Positions 47,773 through 59,147 of a stretch of 64,000 nt of DNA are shown here, piece after piece; the stretch's first letter is position 1, and every line of letters starts with the position of its first letter. This DNA comes from Crambe crambe. Taxonomy: Eukaryota > Porifera > Demospongiae > Poecilosclerida > Crambeidae. The notes beneath the pieces are model-generated. The model searched no databases. It had not been told where the DNA came from and saw only the letters and a program-made list of their open reading frames with translations. A program made the translations under genes and the position numbers. Location of the stretch: NCBI GenBank assembly GCA_963924555.1, contig OZ004584.1, positions 3,409,001 to 3,473,000 on the forward strand, written 5' to 3'.

Positions 47773-48066
47773 ATGGTAGCCTCTCACACAGCAGAGCATT
47801 TCTCTTTCTTCCATAAGCACGAGCTAGCTAGTTGATCAATACGAAGCGCCACATGCACTTAATATAGTAAATCGTTTAAATAGATAATTGTTTTACGTGA
47901 TTAATTCTGTCACGAAATATAAGCAAACGGCGAATTACGTAGTTCAAGTTCATCCAGTGTGGAGAGTAGACACCACTAGCCGCTGCTCTCGAACAGTAGC
48001 CTCCCTGCCCTGCAATTTTAGTAGCTGCGGCATCTGATTGAGCAAATACAGTATTTCTTATGTCAT

Positions 48067-48162
48067 CACACTGGCAGCTGTCCCTGCAATAGGTGTTTCC
48101 CCCACCACATGCATTTGCACTGTTGGGGGGGAAACCCTATTGCAGGTGCAGCTGCCAGTGTT
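48067..48162. repeat. Near-perfect palindrome, about 96 bases
   Basis: Arms 48067-48105 and 48122-48162 contain ACTGGCAGCTG/CAGCTGCCAGT and TGCAATAGG(T)GTTTC/GAAACCCTATTGCA. The arms are separated by about 16 bases. It is a likely hairpin or tiny MITE. Confidence 0.75.
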
Positions 48163-51100
48163 GATGTAGGAAAAGTCTGACTGCATTAGGACCAGGAGCT
48201 ACAAAATTGAAGTGCTCACCTGAACCAGAGGACATTAAGACTTGATTTTCAGTTTGGGTCATAGACACGTAACCAAAAAAAAAAAATGTTTATTATGTTT
48301 AGTGGAAATATGAGACAAATACTTTCTGACCTCAAAAAAAAAAAAGGGCATAAAATCAGGTTTGGTTGGACTGACCTTGTACCAGGCTGCAGGAGAGCAG
48401 TCAATAGGTTCAACTTGGAAGCATTGTAAACCAGGACACCATGAACTGTGGAATATCTCTGACTAACAAGTGTAGCACGTTGTACTAAAATATAAAGTGT
48501 ACAGTGTAGTAGCACCACTGCGGAAGCTGTGACCCAAATATGGGGAGCAGTCCACCCCCGCCTCTGATATGGCTTCCTTTAGGCAGATGGCTCTGGTCAG
48601 TGGTGTGCCATCCTGGAAGCGGAAGAAGGGGCCTTTCTCAATATCATATAGGATAGCACTGCTGCCACGGGGCAGAGGTGATTGTAGGTCCTTCCAACAA
48701 AAATGTCTATCCCCACTCTAAAGGGGTCTGTCTTGGAGGCCTTGATATGCACTCGGAGTACTTAGGGGTTGCCAACGTCATCCACAGAAAGGTCAGCAAA
48801 TGTTAGATGAGCTCCTTCATCAAAAGTTGCTTGAGATGGGACGGTTATCTCCCCCGACTGGAGAAAACCAAAGAAACAGAGGGTTGCTGCTGCCCAGAGC
48901 ATGGTGAAGTTCCATTTGGTGCCACCCTAGACCATGCTTGCCTCGTCTTAGATAGCAGCTCCGGCATGATAGGAAGCCTAGGGGGTCTCTTGGGGGCCTT
49001 CGCTTGTAGGCTCTTAATGCCCTTCAAGACTTGTTTAGGCGGGCCATGTTGCTGATCTCAGGGTCCCCATAGCCCTCTGCTATGTGAAGGTGCCTTATGG
49101 CTGATAAATAGCATTTTATGGAGGAGTGACATAATTTTTTCATTTGCAAGGTGTGATATGTATTGACATAGTTGGTGTTCAGATGCTGGGAGGGTTCCAA
49201 ACCCAACTGTCTCCAAAAGGTTGCATAGCGGTTCTTAGCAGAGTTGTACGATCTTAGAGTAGAAGTGGCTAAGCCGTTTGAAAAATAGTGCTCCACAGCT
49301 CTGTCCAGCGCCTGGATGTCCAGTCGGGCTTGGACACAATCAGTAGGTCCAGTAAGGCCTCCAGAATGCTTGATGGGGTTTGTAGCGCCTGAGGGTGCAA
49401 TGAGCGGAACAATACCAGGTTATTCCTTGACAGTGCATCGGCCCTTACATTATTCACCCTTTTGATGTGAGAGGCTACAATATTCACCCCCAGTTTGGCT
49501 TTAATAAAGGCTAGGCACCTAGCCAGATGCATGGCTTCCTGATTCCTGGAGGAGCCATGGTTAACAATGTGAACAACAGCAGCATTGTCACACCATGCCT
49601 GGATGGTTTTCCCTTCCCAACTTCTGCCCGAGATTGCTGCGGCTATAACTATTGGCACCAGTTCCTTGGCTGTAATGTGGCAGTCCTTATAATGGTCGGA
49701 CCAGCGCAACATGAACCATTCTTCTCCCAAAAATGCCCCGCAGCCCCACCCCCCTGAGGCATCAGAGGTGATGGATCCCTTGATCTGTTTAGTGGCTGGA
49801 TCTTGCATTATGGCCACCCCATTCCATGATAAGCTGAATTGAGCCCACCACTCGATATCTGATCGAGCATCCCTGTTCAATCACACGTAGTGATCCAGGT
49901 GCTTCACTTCTGTGGACAGGTCTATCAGCCTTCTCAGCTCGGCAGGGAGGCCCACCTCCTTGCAAGTCTCATGCATTAAAATAGAATTCCGGCTGCACTC
50001 CGCTGATCCCGGGGTACCCAAGGTGATGAAATCATCAATGTAATGAAACAGATGGGCGACGCCCCTCCTTTCCATAATCCACTGCATAGCATCTGCTACA
50101 GCCGTGAATATCAGGGGGGTGGATCTCAGGCCAAATGGTAAGGCGTAGTCGATGTAGACCTTGTCCTCCCACAGCATCCCCAGCAAAGGTCTGTCATCAG
50201 GGTGTACTGGGATGTTGCGGTATGCTTGTTTAATGTCCATCTTGGCCATGAACCCCTAGTTGCAGCGCCTCCTCTGAAGAGCCTACACAGTGTACCCTGC
50301 CTGCCCTAATCTCACTCTTGAGGTAATCCGATACAACCCCGGGGTGCTCTGCTGCTGAGATTAAGTTCTCCAATTTTGGTTTCAGTGCTACTCTTGTGGT
50401 GTCAAAACCGACTCTAAACCCATGTTCGATCCCGCGCAGCAAGAGCTCAGCAACCTGTTTGTCTGGATAGCTCTCTAGCTCCTCCTTCCACCTGGCTAGC
50501 TTGAGCGGTGTGAAGTGACCACCGATAGGTGTCCTGGGAGTGATGCTGGTCATCCTAGTGAGCAACTTTCCAGTGCCAGTAGCTGTTGGCTGTACTCTTT
50601 CACACCCCCCTCACATTCTGCAGTTATGATAGCACACTGTGAATGTTGATAGCCTGCTGACTAGTAAATCCTTGCCCCGCCCCATGCTCCACCTCAGCTG
50701 AGATGATTGTTAATAATGTGGACAATGAACTGATTTGCTATTCATTTGTAAGTTTCATCAGCTTATGTTCCTCCTACTCTTTCCTATTAGCCCCCACCTT
50801 GCATTTAGACACTGGGCGGGGATCCTTGCAGGTACTGCATACATGCAGGAAACGACACTCCTTCCCAAATCTGCAATCCCCATTGTACTGATTGAATTTT
50901 TGGCAGATCTGCTGTTCTCCCTTTCCCCCTTGTGGGCCAATAGCTGAGCTCCACGCCTTCTTCCTCGAGTGGAAAGGACAGTCGGTCGAAGTGTGGTCTA
51001 AGCACTGGCACTTGCTACACCAGTTTTCAGCACTAATTTCCTGGCCTGTAAAACACTGGGCAATACAGGCTTGGATCTGCTTTCTCCCACAGCTGGTCAG

Positions 51101-51605
51101 GGTTTCCAGCGGCCTCCTGGCAGAAGTTCTGGTCATATACGACCCAGCTTGGCCACTTGAATTTAATGCTCGCCTTGGCGATCAGGGACTGGTAGGCCAT
51201 CAGGTCTGTTAGCCGCTAGGGCTGATGAGTTGCCAGTGTCGCAACATATAGGGCAAAGCACTGGGACCAGGTCGCAAAGTCCGGAATGATCTTGCGTGAT
51301 TGGATGAGGTCTGCCGCCTGCACTACTATGACCTGGCCCTCCAGTGAGTGGGAAACTGGCCTGCCCTTCCCTTTAGCAGGGGGGAAGCTCTGCAAAATAT
51401 ATGTATTCATTGGCCCGGATCTGCTCCACCGTCTTCTTTGGGAGGGCCAGCAGGCCAGCCCCCACACTCAGGGATTGCTCTCCACTGCTGTCCCCACCCT
51501 TCTTGCCAATCGTCCCCGTCTCCTTGGACGTACCCAGGGGGAGGGTAGGTGTCCTCCCTGCTGTCAAATACTCGCACCTCGCTTCTCTCCAGGTCCTCGG
51601 TTAGA

Positions 51606-52497
51606 CCTTGGCGGATTCTGCTCCTATTATGCCAGTAAAAATTTCTATTATGCTCCTACATTTTGAGGTAACCACAAAGCCACAAACCACTATCATGTGC
51701 TTGGCAGCTGACTTAGCACATGCTGGTCATTAAGGGTGCTATAGTCTTATCTTCAGATAGGATCAATCTACACACTATGTATTAGTTATTAAGAGGGGGT
51801 GGGCCATGGTGTGGCTAAAATACCTTAAACCATAAAATTTCGATTACCTCGTACATCTCAGGAACCACTGGTTGGAATCAGCTCATTTTTTGCGTGCAGC
51901 TTTCATAAACCAAGGTGATCAACGTAACAGTTAGTTTTTTTTCTATATCTAGCTTAGACTTTTCAAATCACAAGGTCGGGCATGAAAAAATAAGAATAAA
52001 CAAAAAATGAATATTGAAATTCAGAAAAAAACTGAATGTTATGTTGTAGAATATAGATAGAAGGTGTCTGAGAGAAAAAATTATCCAAGTAAGTCCAACA
52101 GTTCCTGAGAATTACAGGCATTAGCAAAGTTGTTCGTAGCACCCACGAAAATTAGACAATATTTAAAAATTTTGGTGTGTGTGGTAGTGACATAGTACTT
52201 TATAACTAGGTTATTTTGCTTATTGCAGCTCTGGAGTTATACTCCCCTAGCAACCATGTGTGGGAGGGTTGCCAGCACCCTTAATTATGGCAAGTACAGT
52301 ACTTGCAGAATTCTTCATTATTAATGAACAGCAACAGTCGGCATTAGAAGACTATGTGGAAACAGCTTTGATTATGAGATGCAATTGTGATAAGTAAATT
52401 TCTATTATGCTCCAAAATACTTCTATCATGCCAGCATATGCTACTATGCTTTTAAGTTCTGTTATGCTCAAAATTATGCCAGCAGAATCCGCCAAGG
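51606..52497. mobile_element. MITE inserted in the retroelement fossil
   Basis: The ends are inverted: CCTTGGCGGATTCTGCT at the left, AGCAGAATCCGCCAAGG at the right. The subterminal parts are rich in CTATTATGCTCC-like words. The interior holds a second element (51734-52280), so its own length is only about 345 bases. No target duplication could be read with confidence. Confidence 0.75.
51734..52280. mobile_element. Non-autonomous relative of the Kolobok-like element
   Basis: 547 bases flanked by TTAA (51730-51733 and 52281-52284), starting GGGTGCT and ending AGCACCC. About 430 bases of it match the 3' non-coding part of the full element at 38870-39314: AACAGTTAGTTTTTTT, the ACTCCCCTAGCAACCA end block, and similar spacing. 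It is nested inside the MITE at 51606-52497. Confidence 0.85.
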
Positions 52498-53488
52498 CCT
52501 ATCCTCAGTGGAGGGAATGCCATCTGCCATGTTAGTCAGGTCCCTTAGCAAAAAAATCGTGACAGAGTGGAACAAAGCATGAAAATTTGCACAGAGATTC
52601 TATAGTATGTAAGTAATGATATTGGAAGGGGTGCCACAAGAGAACTGCTCTCTCAACCTAAATATGAAGGTTGACATGCCTGCAACTTTTAGCATTCATA
52701 TCAACGATATATTTTCGCGCATAATACATTTTAATGTTAAAAATGCAAAAATTTAAAACAAACTTTGAGTCAAGTTTCACATTTTGCATTGCATTGGTAA
52801 AGACCAGTACAAGCAAGTGCATCTACACTTCCTGGAGCAGCTTTACTTTACAGCCACACTTCAACAATTCTCGGCTGGCTTTGCTGCTTCAGGTAGAAGT
52901 GTCCACACTGGTTCCCTGACCGTCTTCTTCTTTTGCCAACCATATTCATCAGATAATGGAGCATTTTGCTGACTCCGAAGACTGGTAGCCCAAATACTTG
53001 ATTGATATAGTGCTCTGTTGCAATGTTGCAACAACACAGCCTGAAATACCAAAAAACAAAAAAATTACAGCATGCAGATATAGTTATAATTATATAGAGC
53101 TTGGTCTTTACCTGTGTTCATCTTTCTTTATATCATTTTTTAATATAATAAAATTCTTGTGGTTGGGGTGAAAGGTCACTTGGAACATGAGCTTGCAGTT
53201 TTTGAGGTTTGAAAGAGAAGTTACTGTCTGTCTTGATTAAGAGAAGTTGCTGTCTTGATTGAGTTAGTTTTTAAGGCCTAGTTTGTGAAATAGTTATTGT
53301 TCTTTGAGTTGCTGCTTAAATAGGGGGAATGTTTTCCATTGTTTTTGATTTCTTGGAGAAAAGTTCTTGCCTCAGTTCATTTACACTGGTGAGTACTGTT
53401 AATTTCCAAGTTCTTGCACCATTCAAATTGCAAACGTCGTATGTTTATGCGCATGCCCAGATGGTTGATAGCAGCCAAGCTACTGTAA

Positions 53489-54578
53489 ATGGCCAGTGAT
53501 CCTAGGAGAGTAGTAGTTACGGTGTTGCAGCCAACTAGCCAACCGCCAAATTCTACTTCTCAATCAGTAAGTTGCATGGCAAAAAATAGACTAAGAGCAG
53601 CCACTCCAATTAATGCGCACCATAATGATAAAGAGTCTGTCTGTGGATGCATATGGTCTTTTTTATTTATTTATGTAGTCCCACTCCCAACAAGCATCAT
53701 CATTTTCACAGTCTCCAAATGGTCCATCTTACTCATATCGTGTTAAACTAATTAATCCCACCCGTAAGAAGGATCACATTATAAGGGAGCTCCGGAAGTT
53801 CCATGGACAGTTTAAGTCAGTCATGGAGATGAAAATTAGATTAATGGAGGAATTTGAGGAGCACATGCCTGAAACTACTAAATATGCACTTGGGTACATT
53901 GAAGGGAGACAGTCTACCAAACGATGGATATGCTGTGAAGATGATCTCAATGCAATGTACACAAACTATGCTTCTTATCCAGGAAAAGAGATACTGCTAT
54001 GGTGTGACAGTCGAAGTGGTGAGGATCGTGATGAGGAGCATCCCAAAAGTAAGCGACACAAGAGTGATGTGACATCGAAGCGTGAAGAAGCAGAGCAACG
54101 TGTTGTTGAGATTGCAGAGGAATTGAAGGAATTACATGAAGATAAATTGAAGCTAAGTGAGGTGCAGTATCGTTTGTGGGCACGTATGTTAGTTACAGGA
54201 ATACATTCTAGCAAAGAGAACCCACCCCAAGTTCCTATGATAACAGGCAGCACTCCACGTCGTCAGGTCCCACAGAAGAAAGATTTTCAGGAAAGTATTA
54301 TAAGTACAGCTGCTGCTGTTGTCAAGGCTGTTACACAAAATTCTCCAAATTCCTCCGTGGTTCAATCACCTAGAATCCAGCAAACAATCAATGAAAGCAC
54401 ACCTCAGAGTAGTGGCCAATATCTAGGTGTTTCACCTGGTAAAGCTTCAGAAATTCGTGGAAAAAGTTATAGCCAGTTGGCTACCCTTAAGCAGCTTCAT
54501 GAGGATGGCGTACTAACATTGAATGAATTTGAAGACCAGAAAGAGATGATTCTCAATGGGCTAAAGAAACTTCATTGA
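53489..54578 (+). CDS. Transposon partner protein with SHOCT-like tail
   Basis: Two exons: 53489-53566 and 53679-54578 (GT-AG, phase 0), 325 codons. The N-terminus is Ser/Gln-rich. A basic and helical section follows (KKDHIIRELRKFHGQF), then a region with Trp/Cys (KRWICCEDDLNAMY, ILLWCDSR), a long charged coiled coil (KREEAEQRVVEIAEELKEL) and a low-complexity linker. The last 35 residues (YSQLATLKQLHEDGVLTLNE, then FEDQKEMIL) match the SHOCT pattern, a short helical pair usually at protein ends and thought to help oligomerise. The gene lies entirely between the transposon ends and converges on the transposase gene with 40 bases between the stops. It could bind the ends or the transposase. The precise family is unknown to me. 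Confidence 0.82.
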
Positions 54579-54618
54579 TTTTCTTTTGAAATAATCATGA
54601 TGACAAAAAGTAATTATT

Positions 54619-55605
54619 CTAATAAATACCTATATTGTTTATCCATGCTTGGCAATCAGCAGGAGTTATGGTAGCAAATGCAGCCAAAACAATTGTCTCC
54701 AAGTCATTTATTGCTTGCATCTCGACTTCCATTGATTTGATTGTATACTTAACTTTAGAGAATGCAAACTCTATTGGATTATAGTCTGGAGAGTAAGGTG
54801 GTAAGTAATGAGACACAACTTTGCAATCGGAAAGAGCTTGGTAAACTTCACTGACATGATGCACAGAACAGTTGTCTAGAATAAGCACACTATTTGGATT
54901 TGTGCCGTTAAAGGGCATAAGCTTTGTAAGAAGAGAAGTACACACAAAGTTATAGAATGCATCACCATCCACACTATTTCTGGTAACTTTCATTGCCACA
55001 ATGCCTGTAATGGACATGGCAACAATGCATGAAATATGCTCTCCCCGCACCAGTAACTTTTGTGCCTTTAATGGCTTTCCCCGGAGGCTATATCCATACT
55101 TTCTCATTGTGTCTCTGCCATCAGTACCTGTTTCATCCACAAAAAGAAGTGTCTCGCGCTGATAAAGGCTTACATCGGACACAAACTGTTCACGTAATGT
55201 GTCATCTCTTTGGAGGGCAAATGTGGCTAGCTTATGGTGTGTAAAACCTGCTTTTTTAAGGAATTTACACACTGCACTCTCTGTAACATCTAAGCCCAAC
55301 ACTGCGTTAGTTTCACTTGCAATCTCACGTAAATATATTCCTGGCCTACTTAGAACGAGATAAAGGATAAAATGCTGTACAGTTTCATTAATCTTTCTGT
55401 AAGCCCTTTCTGAAGGATAAGGTCTCTTGCATACATCTCCAGTATTAGCAAATATATGAAGAACTCTTTTCACTGTTGAAACGTCGATATTAAGATTGTT
55501 TGCTATCACCTTACATGGAACACCAAGAGCTTGACTTTGCCAAACTATGCGCCATCTCATGTCCTCGCTGTAAGCGCTTGATCGGAGCTGTTCACAAGAA
55601 GTCAT
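54619..55605 (-). CDS. Tc1/mariner-like DD34E transposase
   Basis: 328 codons from ATG 55605. The N-terminal third holds helix-turn-helix motifs (AYSEDMRWRIVWQ, IDVSTVKRVLHIF). The catalytic DDE_3 domain shows LLFVDETG, VLILDNCSVHH and YLPPYSPDYNPIEFAFSKVK. Exactly 34 residues lie between the second Asp and the Glu. It therefore has a full DD34E triad, as in Tc1 and IS630 enzymes, and a normal length. Cut-and-paste into TA sites agrees with the flanking TA duplication. Confidence 0.93.
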   Translation of the reverse strand: MTSCEQLRSSAYSEDMRWRIVWQSQALGVPCKVIANNLNIDVSTVKRVLHIFANTGDVCKRPYPSERAYRKINETVQHFILYLVLSRPGIYLREIASETNAVLGLDVTESAVCKFLKKAGFTHHKLATFALQRDDTLREQFVSDVSLYQRETLLFVDETGTDGRDTMRKYGYSLRGKPLKAQKLLVRGEHISCIVAMSITGIVAMKVTRNSVDGDAFYNFVCTSLLTKLMPFNGTNPNSVLILDNCSVHHVSEVYQALSDCKVVSHYLPPYSPDYNPIEFAFSKVKYTIKSMEVEMQAINDLETIVLAAFATITPADCQAWINNIGIY

Positions 55606-57199
55606 GCCTGCCGCTCAAAAATTTAAAAAAATTAAATTATCAAATGCGCATGCGCAAAGCGACGTTTGGCCTTTGGCCTTGAATTGTGCAAGAACTTGGA
55701 AATTAACAATACACTGCTTTTATCATATAGTACACAGGTAAAACGTTCAGAATTGTAAATGATGGGGAGGTTACTGTCATTGGCTGAAAAGGTTGGTCAA
55801 CAATGCTGACAAAAGCTGCTGTAGCTTCAGGATATGCCTTCCAAGCATCCCATGCTGACTTCTTACCCTTTCCTAGAAACTGCGATGTTGTGTCGCATCC
55901 AGTAAATGCATGGAAAAACAGTATTTCTGAGGACCTAGAGCTTGGCAGATGGCATTGATGTAAATAGTATCTGAAAAACTTTCCTGTGCCAAAAGCAACC
56001 CAAATATTAGTGTCTTGGTGAAAATGAGAGAACAAGCCAACAAGGATGACAATGACATCACTATCTACAGTGCGCACCAGTAGATTTCTAGCTCCACTCC
56101 TCACAGCACTGAAGAGATGAAGCGCGATTCTTGTATCTGCTTCTTCATGATCACATGGTTGAGTTGTTTGATCTACATTCTGACACGAAGTATGGCTGAT
56201 TACAGATGAACCTGCGTTATTATAGAGATCCATAATTATTAATAAACACATTAGATTACCATACATACCTGAGGTGACATGGACAATTTTGTCTGTTGGA
56301 AATTCACAAGAAGATATCTCATGTGTAAGGAAATGAAATAGCTAGTTCTTGTTTGTTTGAGGAATCACGTAGAAAATCCTTGAAATTTGTGGGAAGCTTT
56401 GCCTGACTACTAACCTTTCTTCGAATTCCTTTCCCCCTCTTTCCCTGGTGGACTCTTTGAGGCTGCCATCCTTATAAACATCCCAAATCAGGGGCAGCAC
56501 AACCACTTGAAACATGGTACGGCTCCGATCATTTCTGGTAGCTTCACCCTAATTTTGAGCATTATAAGTTTTCAAAAATGTCACATCTGTTATCTTTATG
56601 TGAAGGAAATTCTCTCATAGCGTCAGTGTAAAGCATGATCTAGCCTCTCCTGTTTCATTGTGGTGCATAAATCCACTGTAGAACTGGTATGGCTCTGCCT
56701 GACCAGTTATAAAAGTGGTACGGCAAAAGCCGTACCAGCAGCACCTGTTGTGCCGCCCCTGTTCCTTCTTCAGCCATGCATTGAAAACACTTTCGCTGTA
56801 ATCTTTGAATGTTGATATCAGCTTACAAGGAAGAATATGTACTATAGTAGGGCCGTCTACTATCTTTGCATCTGTATCCAGTAAACTAAGCAGATCAGAT
56901 TTTTTTGGTTGGTAGCCTCAATTTTCCATGATCTGAAAGAGACGGAGGCCAAGGCCACTTTGCTTTATTTCCCCTGGTGTCACATCACCACTAATTTGAA
57001 TATTCACATGAATAGCCCCAATCTCACTGAACTTCTTAACTACTTCCAGAAAGTTACTGTATACCTGATCTGAGGACCATTGTTCTGAAGACTATCCAGT
57101 GGACATCTCAAGTCATCTCCTGCTCCAGCTTTACCACAGATGATACACTTGCTCCAATCCATGGGTATATGGCAACCAAGAATCTTGATGCAAGAAATA

Positions 57200-58254
57200 T
57201 AGCGTGAAAATTAAATATTTCGCGGATATCGTAACTTTGGGATGGAAGAACAAAACGGTTTCTATTTTGGAAGGAAAAAGTGTCCTACAATGGCACCCCT
57301 TCTGTATTTATTCAATATGCCATGAAGAAACATGCCAATTTTCATGCTTTGTTCCGCTCTGTCACAAAACAGCACTAAATTTGGGCTAAGGGACCTGACT
57401 ATGTATGGAAAACAGGGACTCGGCCCCTGTGACACTTTCCCTGCCTGCCAATTGCCACCTCTAAGGTGACAACATGCTTCTTTTTTTTTTGTGCTGCCGT
57501 GCTAACACACTGCCTACTCCTCGCTCTGTTGAGGGTTTCCCTGCCCTTGCTTATGCTTGCTGGTTTACTTGCCAGTTAGCTCCCTCAGCCCTGCTCTGCT
57601 GCTCGTTCTAGCTCAATGAATGGGACCTAGCTCCATTGTCCCTGCTTGGCTTTCCTTTTTTTTTTCTTTTTTTTTTAAATTTATTTATATATATATATAT
57701 ATTTTTTGGTATGTGATTTTAACTAGCTATCCGGCTCCCCTCCCTTCTGAGTTCCACAACCCCTGAGGTTTGAGGAGGACAGGCTTATAGCTACGACCAC
57801 CGCTACTCAACGGATCCCTTCCCTTCAGAATTTCACAACCACTGAGGTTGGAGGAGGGCTAGCAGGGATTGCAAGACATATCCTATGGCTAGGCTACTGA
57901 ATATTTTACCTCCCTCTCCTGGCGGAACTGCGCCGTCACTCAACTCTCCTGCTCTCTTCAGCTGTGCGGCTACCTCGCTGATGATGGGTTCAGCGTAGCT
58001 TGATTCAGCTGGATGCCATCTCGGTCTTCTGTAGACTCGGTCGTGTGTTCCGTGTCGGGCTCTGTCATGGTAGCTGGCGTCTCCCCCTCGGACTGGCTCA
58101 AATTGCAAGAGCTTGAAGGCTTCTGGCTGGCTGGCTGGCTCTGCCACGCGGACTGAACTGCCTGCTAGAGCTTGCACGTGAGCCTCCTAAGTATTAACTG
58201 GCCAGATGTCTGCACGCCCTGCCTACTCCTGCCCTGCGCGCGCCTCAGAGCTCC
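57200..58254. other. Unresolved region with a short duplication
   Basis: Contains T-rich and (TA)n tracts at about 57655-57705. About 57738-57785 is repeated at about 57824-57860 (shared CCCTTC and ACAACC-CTGAGGTT-GAGGAGG words). An open frame on minus at 57833-58177 is Arg/Pro-rich with no recognised domain. It may be part of an unidentified repeat. Confidence 0.4.
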
Positions 58255-58566
58255 TATGTTAACCCCATTTAGTCTATGATTAAACTCCATAGAAAAGTAA
58301 AATATAAATCAACAAAAACTCATCATAATTTTGATAGAAACATGTATAGGAAGCTTCATAACAAAAATTAGCCATAGAATCCAAGTGGTCTTTGAGATGC
58401 AACGCAATTTACCTTGAGAATGAAATCTGTTGTAGCATCTGTGAAATTTATCAGGCACTCTTCATTTTTGGTGCATGTAGTAGTAATAACTTGGTCCAAG
58501 TTAGATGTCTCTAAGGCAAATAATTCTTCCATAGCAACCATGCGTGGGCGGGATGTATCGGCACCC
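58255..58566. mobile_element. Truncated relative of the Kolobok-like element
   Basis: The right end matches the ends of the elements at 39314 and 52280: CATAGCAACCATGCGTGGGC, then GGCACCC, directly followed by TTAA (58567-58570). The left boundary is approximate and no left terminus was seen. The RecQ-bearing MITE begins only 4 bases after this TTAA. Confidence 0.65.
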
Positions 58567-58573
58567 TTAAATG

Positions 58574-59147
58574 TAGCCTCATCCCCAGGCTCTTGCGCAC
58601 GCACGGAAGGGGGAAAGAGAGCCTGGTACACAATGATCATAAATTTCATCACGTGCGACTTCTGCCACCCAGCGCATTATCTAGTTATGATGCGCAATGA
58701 TGCTTCGATGTGCTACAGATTATTCAATCACTTTGATCTACCATCAGGGGAGAAATTACCAGTACAATGCAGCTCTTGGAAGCGTCAAGTTGGTTATAGT
58801 GGTGTTCCATCACAAAAGGGAGGATTTTATAACATAGGCTCTTCCCAAATACACTGCTTCCTTCGTAAACGGCTCTGATCGACAGATGCTCATCCTTCAA
58901 GGAGAGATCACTAAAACCTAACCTTCCAAGTCCATCTTCTTCAAACAGCACTGCTACTAGCACTAGGAACACTAGATGACATTATGAATCAATAACGCAT
59001 TTGTATGTAGAATGAACCGAAGAATTACGGAAGAATCAAATTCACAGATTTCTGTGAAAAACTTGAGCATGCGCAGTCAGTGTGTACCAGGCTCTCTTTC
59101 TTCCCCTCCCCCTTCCGTGTGCGCGAGAGAGCCTGGGGACGAGGCTA
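58574..59147. mobile_element. MITE with captured RecQ-like fragment, copy 2
   Basis: Second copy of the element at 19724-20360, with the same inverted ends (TAGCCTC-TCCCCAGGCTCT and reverse complement) and the same interior. On the minus strand 58724-58972 reads LSLKDEHLSIRAVYEG, then FGKSLCYKILPFV and VISPLMVDQ, the start of a RecQ-type helicase core with motif I partly lost. The flanks CCTTAAATG and CCTTATAGTG look like a decayed target duplication, so this copy is older than the one in USP40. Confidence 0.85.

Larger units (their letters stand above)
48480..52560 (-). mobile_element. Tyrosine-recombinase retroelement (Ngaro/DIRS-like) fossil
   Basis: Parts in minus-strand order: a gag-like region with Cys/His knuckles (about 52540-50770, interrupted by nested MITEs at 51606-52497), reverse transcriptase (about 50565-49881, with the YIDD box), RNase H (about 49880-49270) and a tyrosine recombinase (about 49300-48500). 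The order gag, RT, RNase H, YR fits the Ngaro/DIRS group. Terminal repeats were not identified. The copy is broken, with several breaks and an internal insertion, and looks old. Confidence 0.82.
53396..55709. mobile_element. Two-gene Tc1/mariner-like transposon, looks intact
   Basis: 2,314 bases flanked by TA (53394-53395, 55710-55711). The ends are inverted: left TGTTAATTTCCAAGTTCTTG, right its reverse complement. Weaker symmetry (CAAACGTCG, GCGCATGC) extends it to about 70 bases. It encodes two convergent genes: a partner protein on plus (53489-54578) and a transposase on minus (54619-55605). It has inserted into an older gene, splitting its coding sequence. Clean TA sites and open genes indicate a recent insertion. 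Confidence 0.93.
52790..57180 (-). pseudogene. Decayed HEEADTR-family gene, split by a transposon
   Basis: Pieces in minus-strand order: a zinc-like start with CIICGKAG (about 57170-57060), a segment with IVDGPTIVHILP (about 56860-56780), a large block 56266-55712 containing HEEADTRIALH, VAFGTGKFFRYYLHQ and FHAFTGCDTTSQFLGKGKK, then, left of the inserted Tc1-like element, VNELRQELFSKK (about 53385-53340), LLQHCNRALYQSSIW (about 53037-52993) and a Cys-rich end (about 52850-52790). I recall proteins with these motifs as abundant in sponge and cnidarian genomes; function is unknown. The acidic HEEADTR motif and the GTGK and TGCD motifs vaguely recall FEN/PIN nucleases, which is only a guess. The copy does not keep one open frame. 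Confidence 0.65.

Noticed and set aside
58414-58878. Plus-strand 154-codon open frame
   Set aside because: It runs across the boundary of two transposons and is antisense to the RecQ-like fragment, so it is a chance frame.
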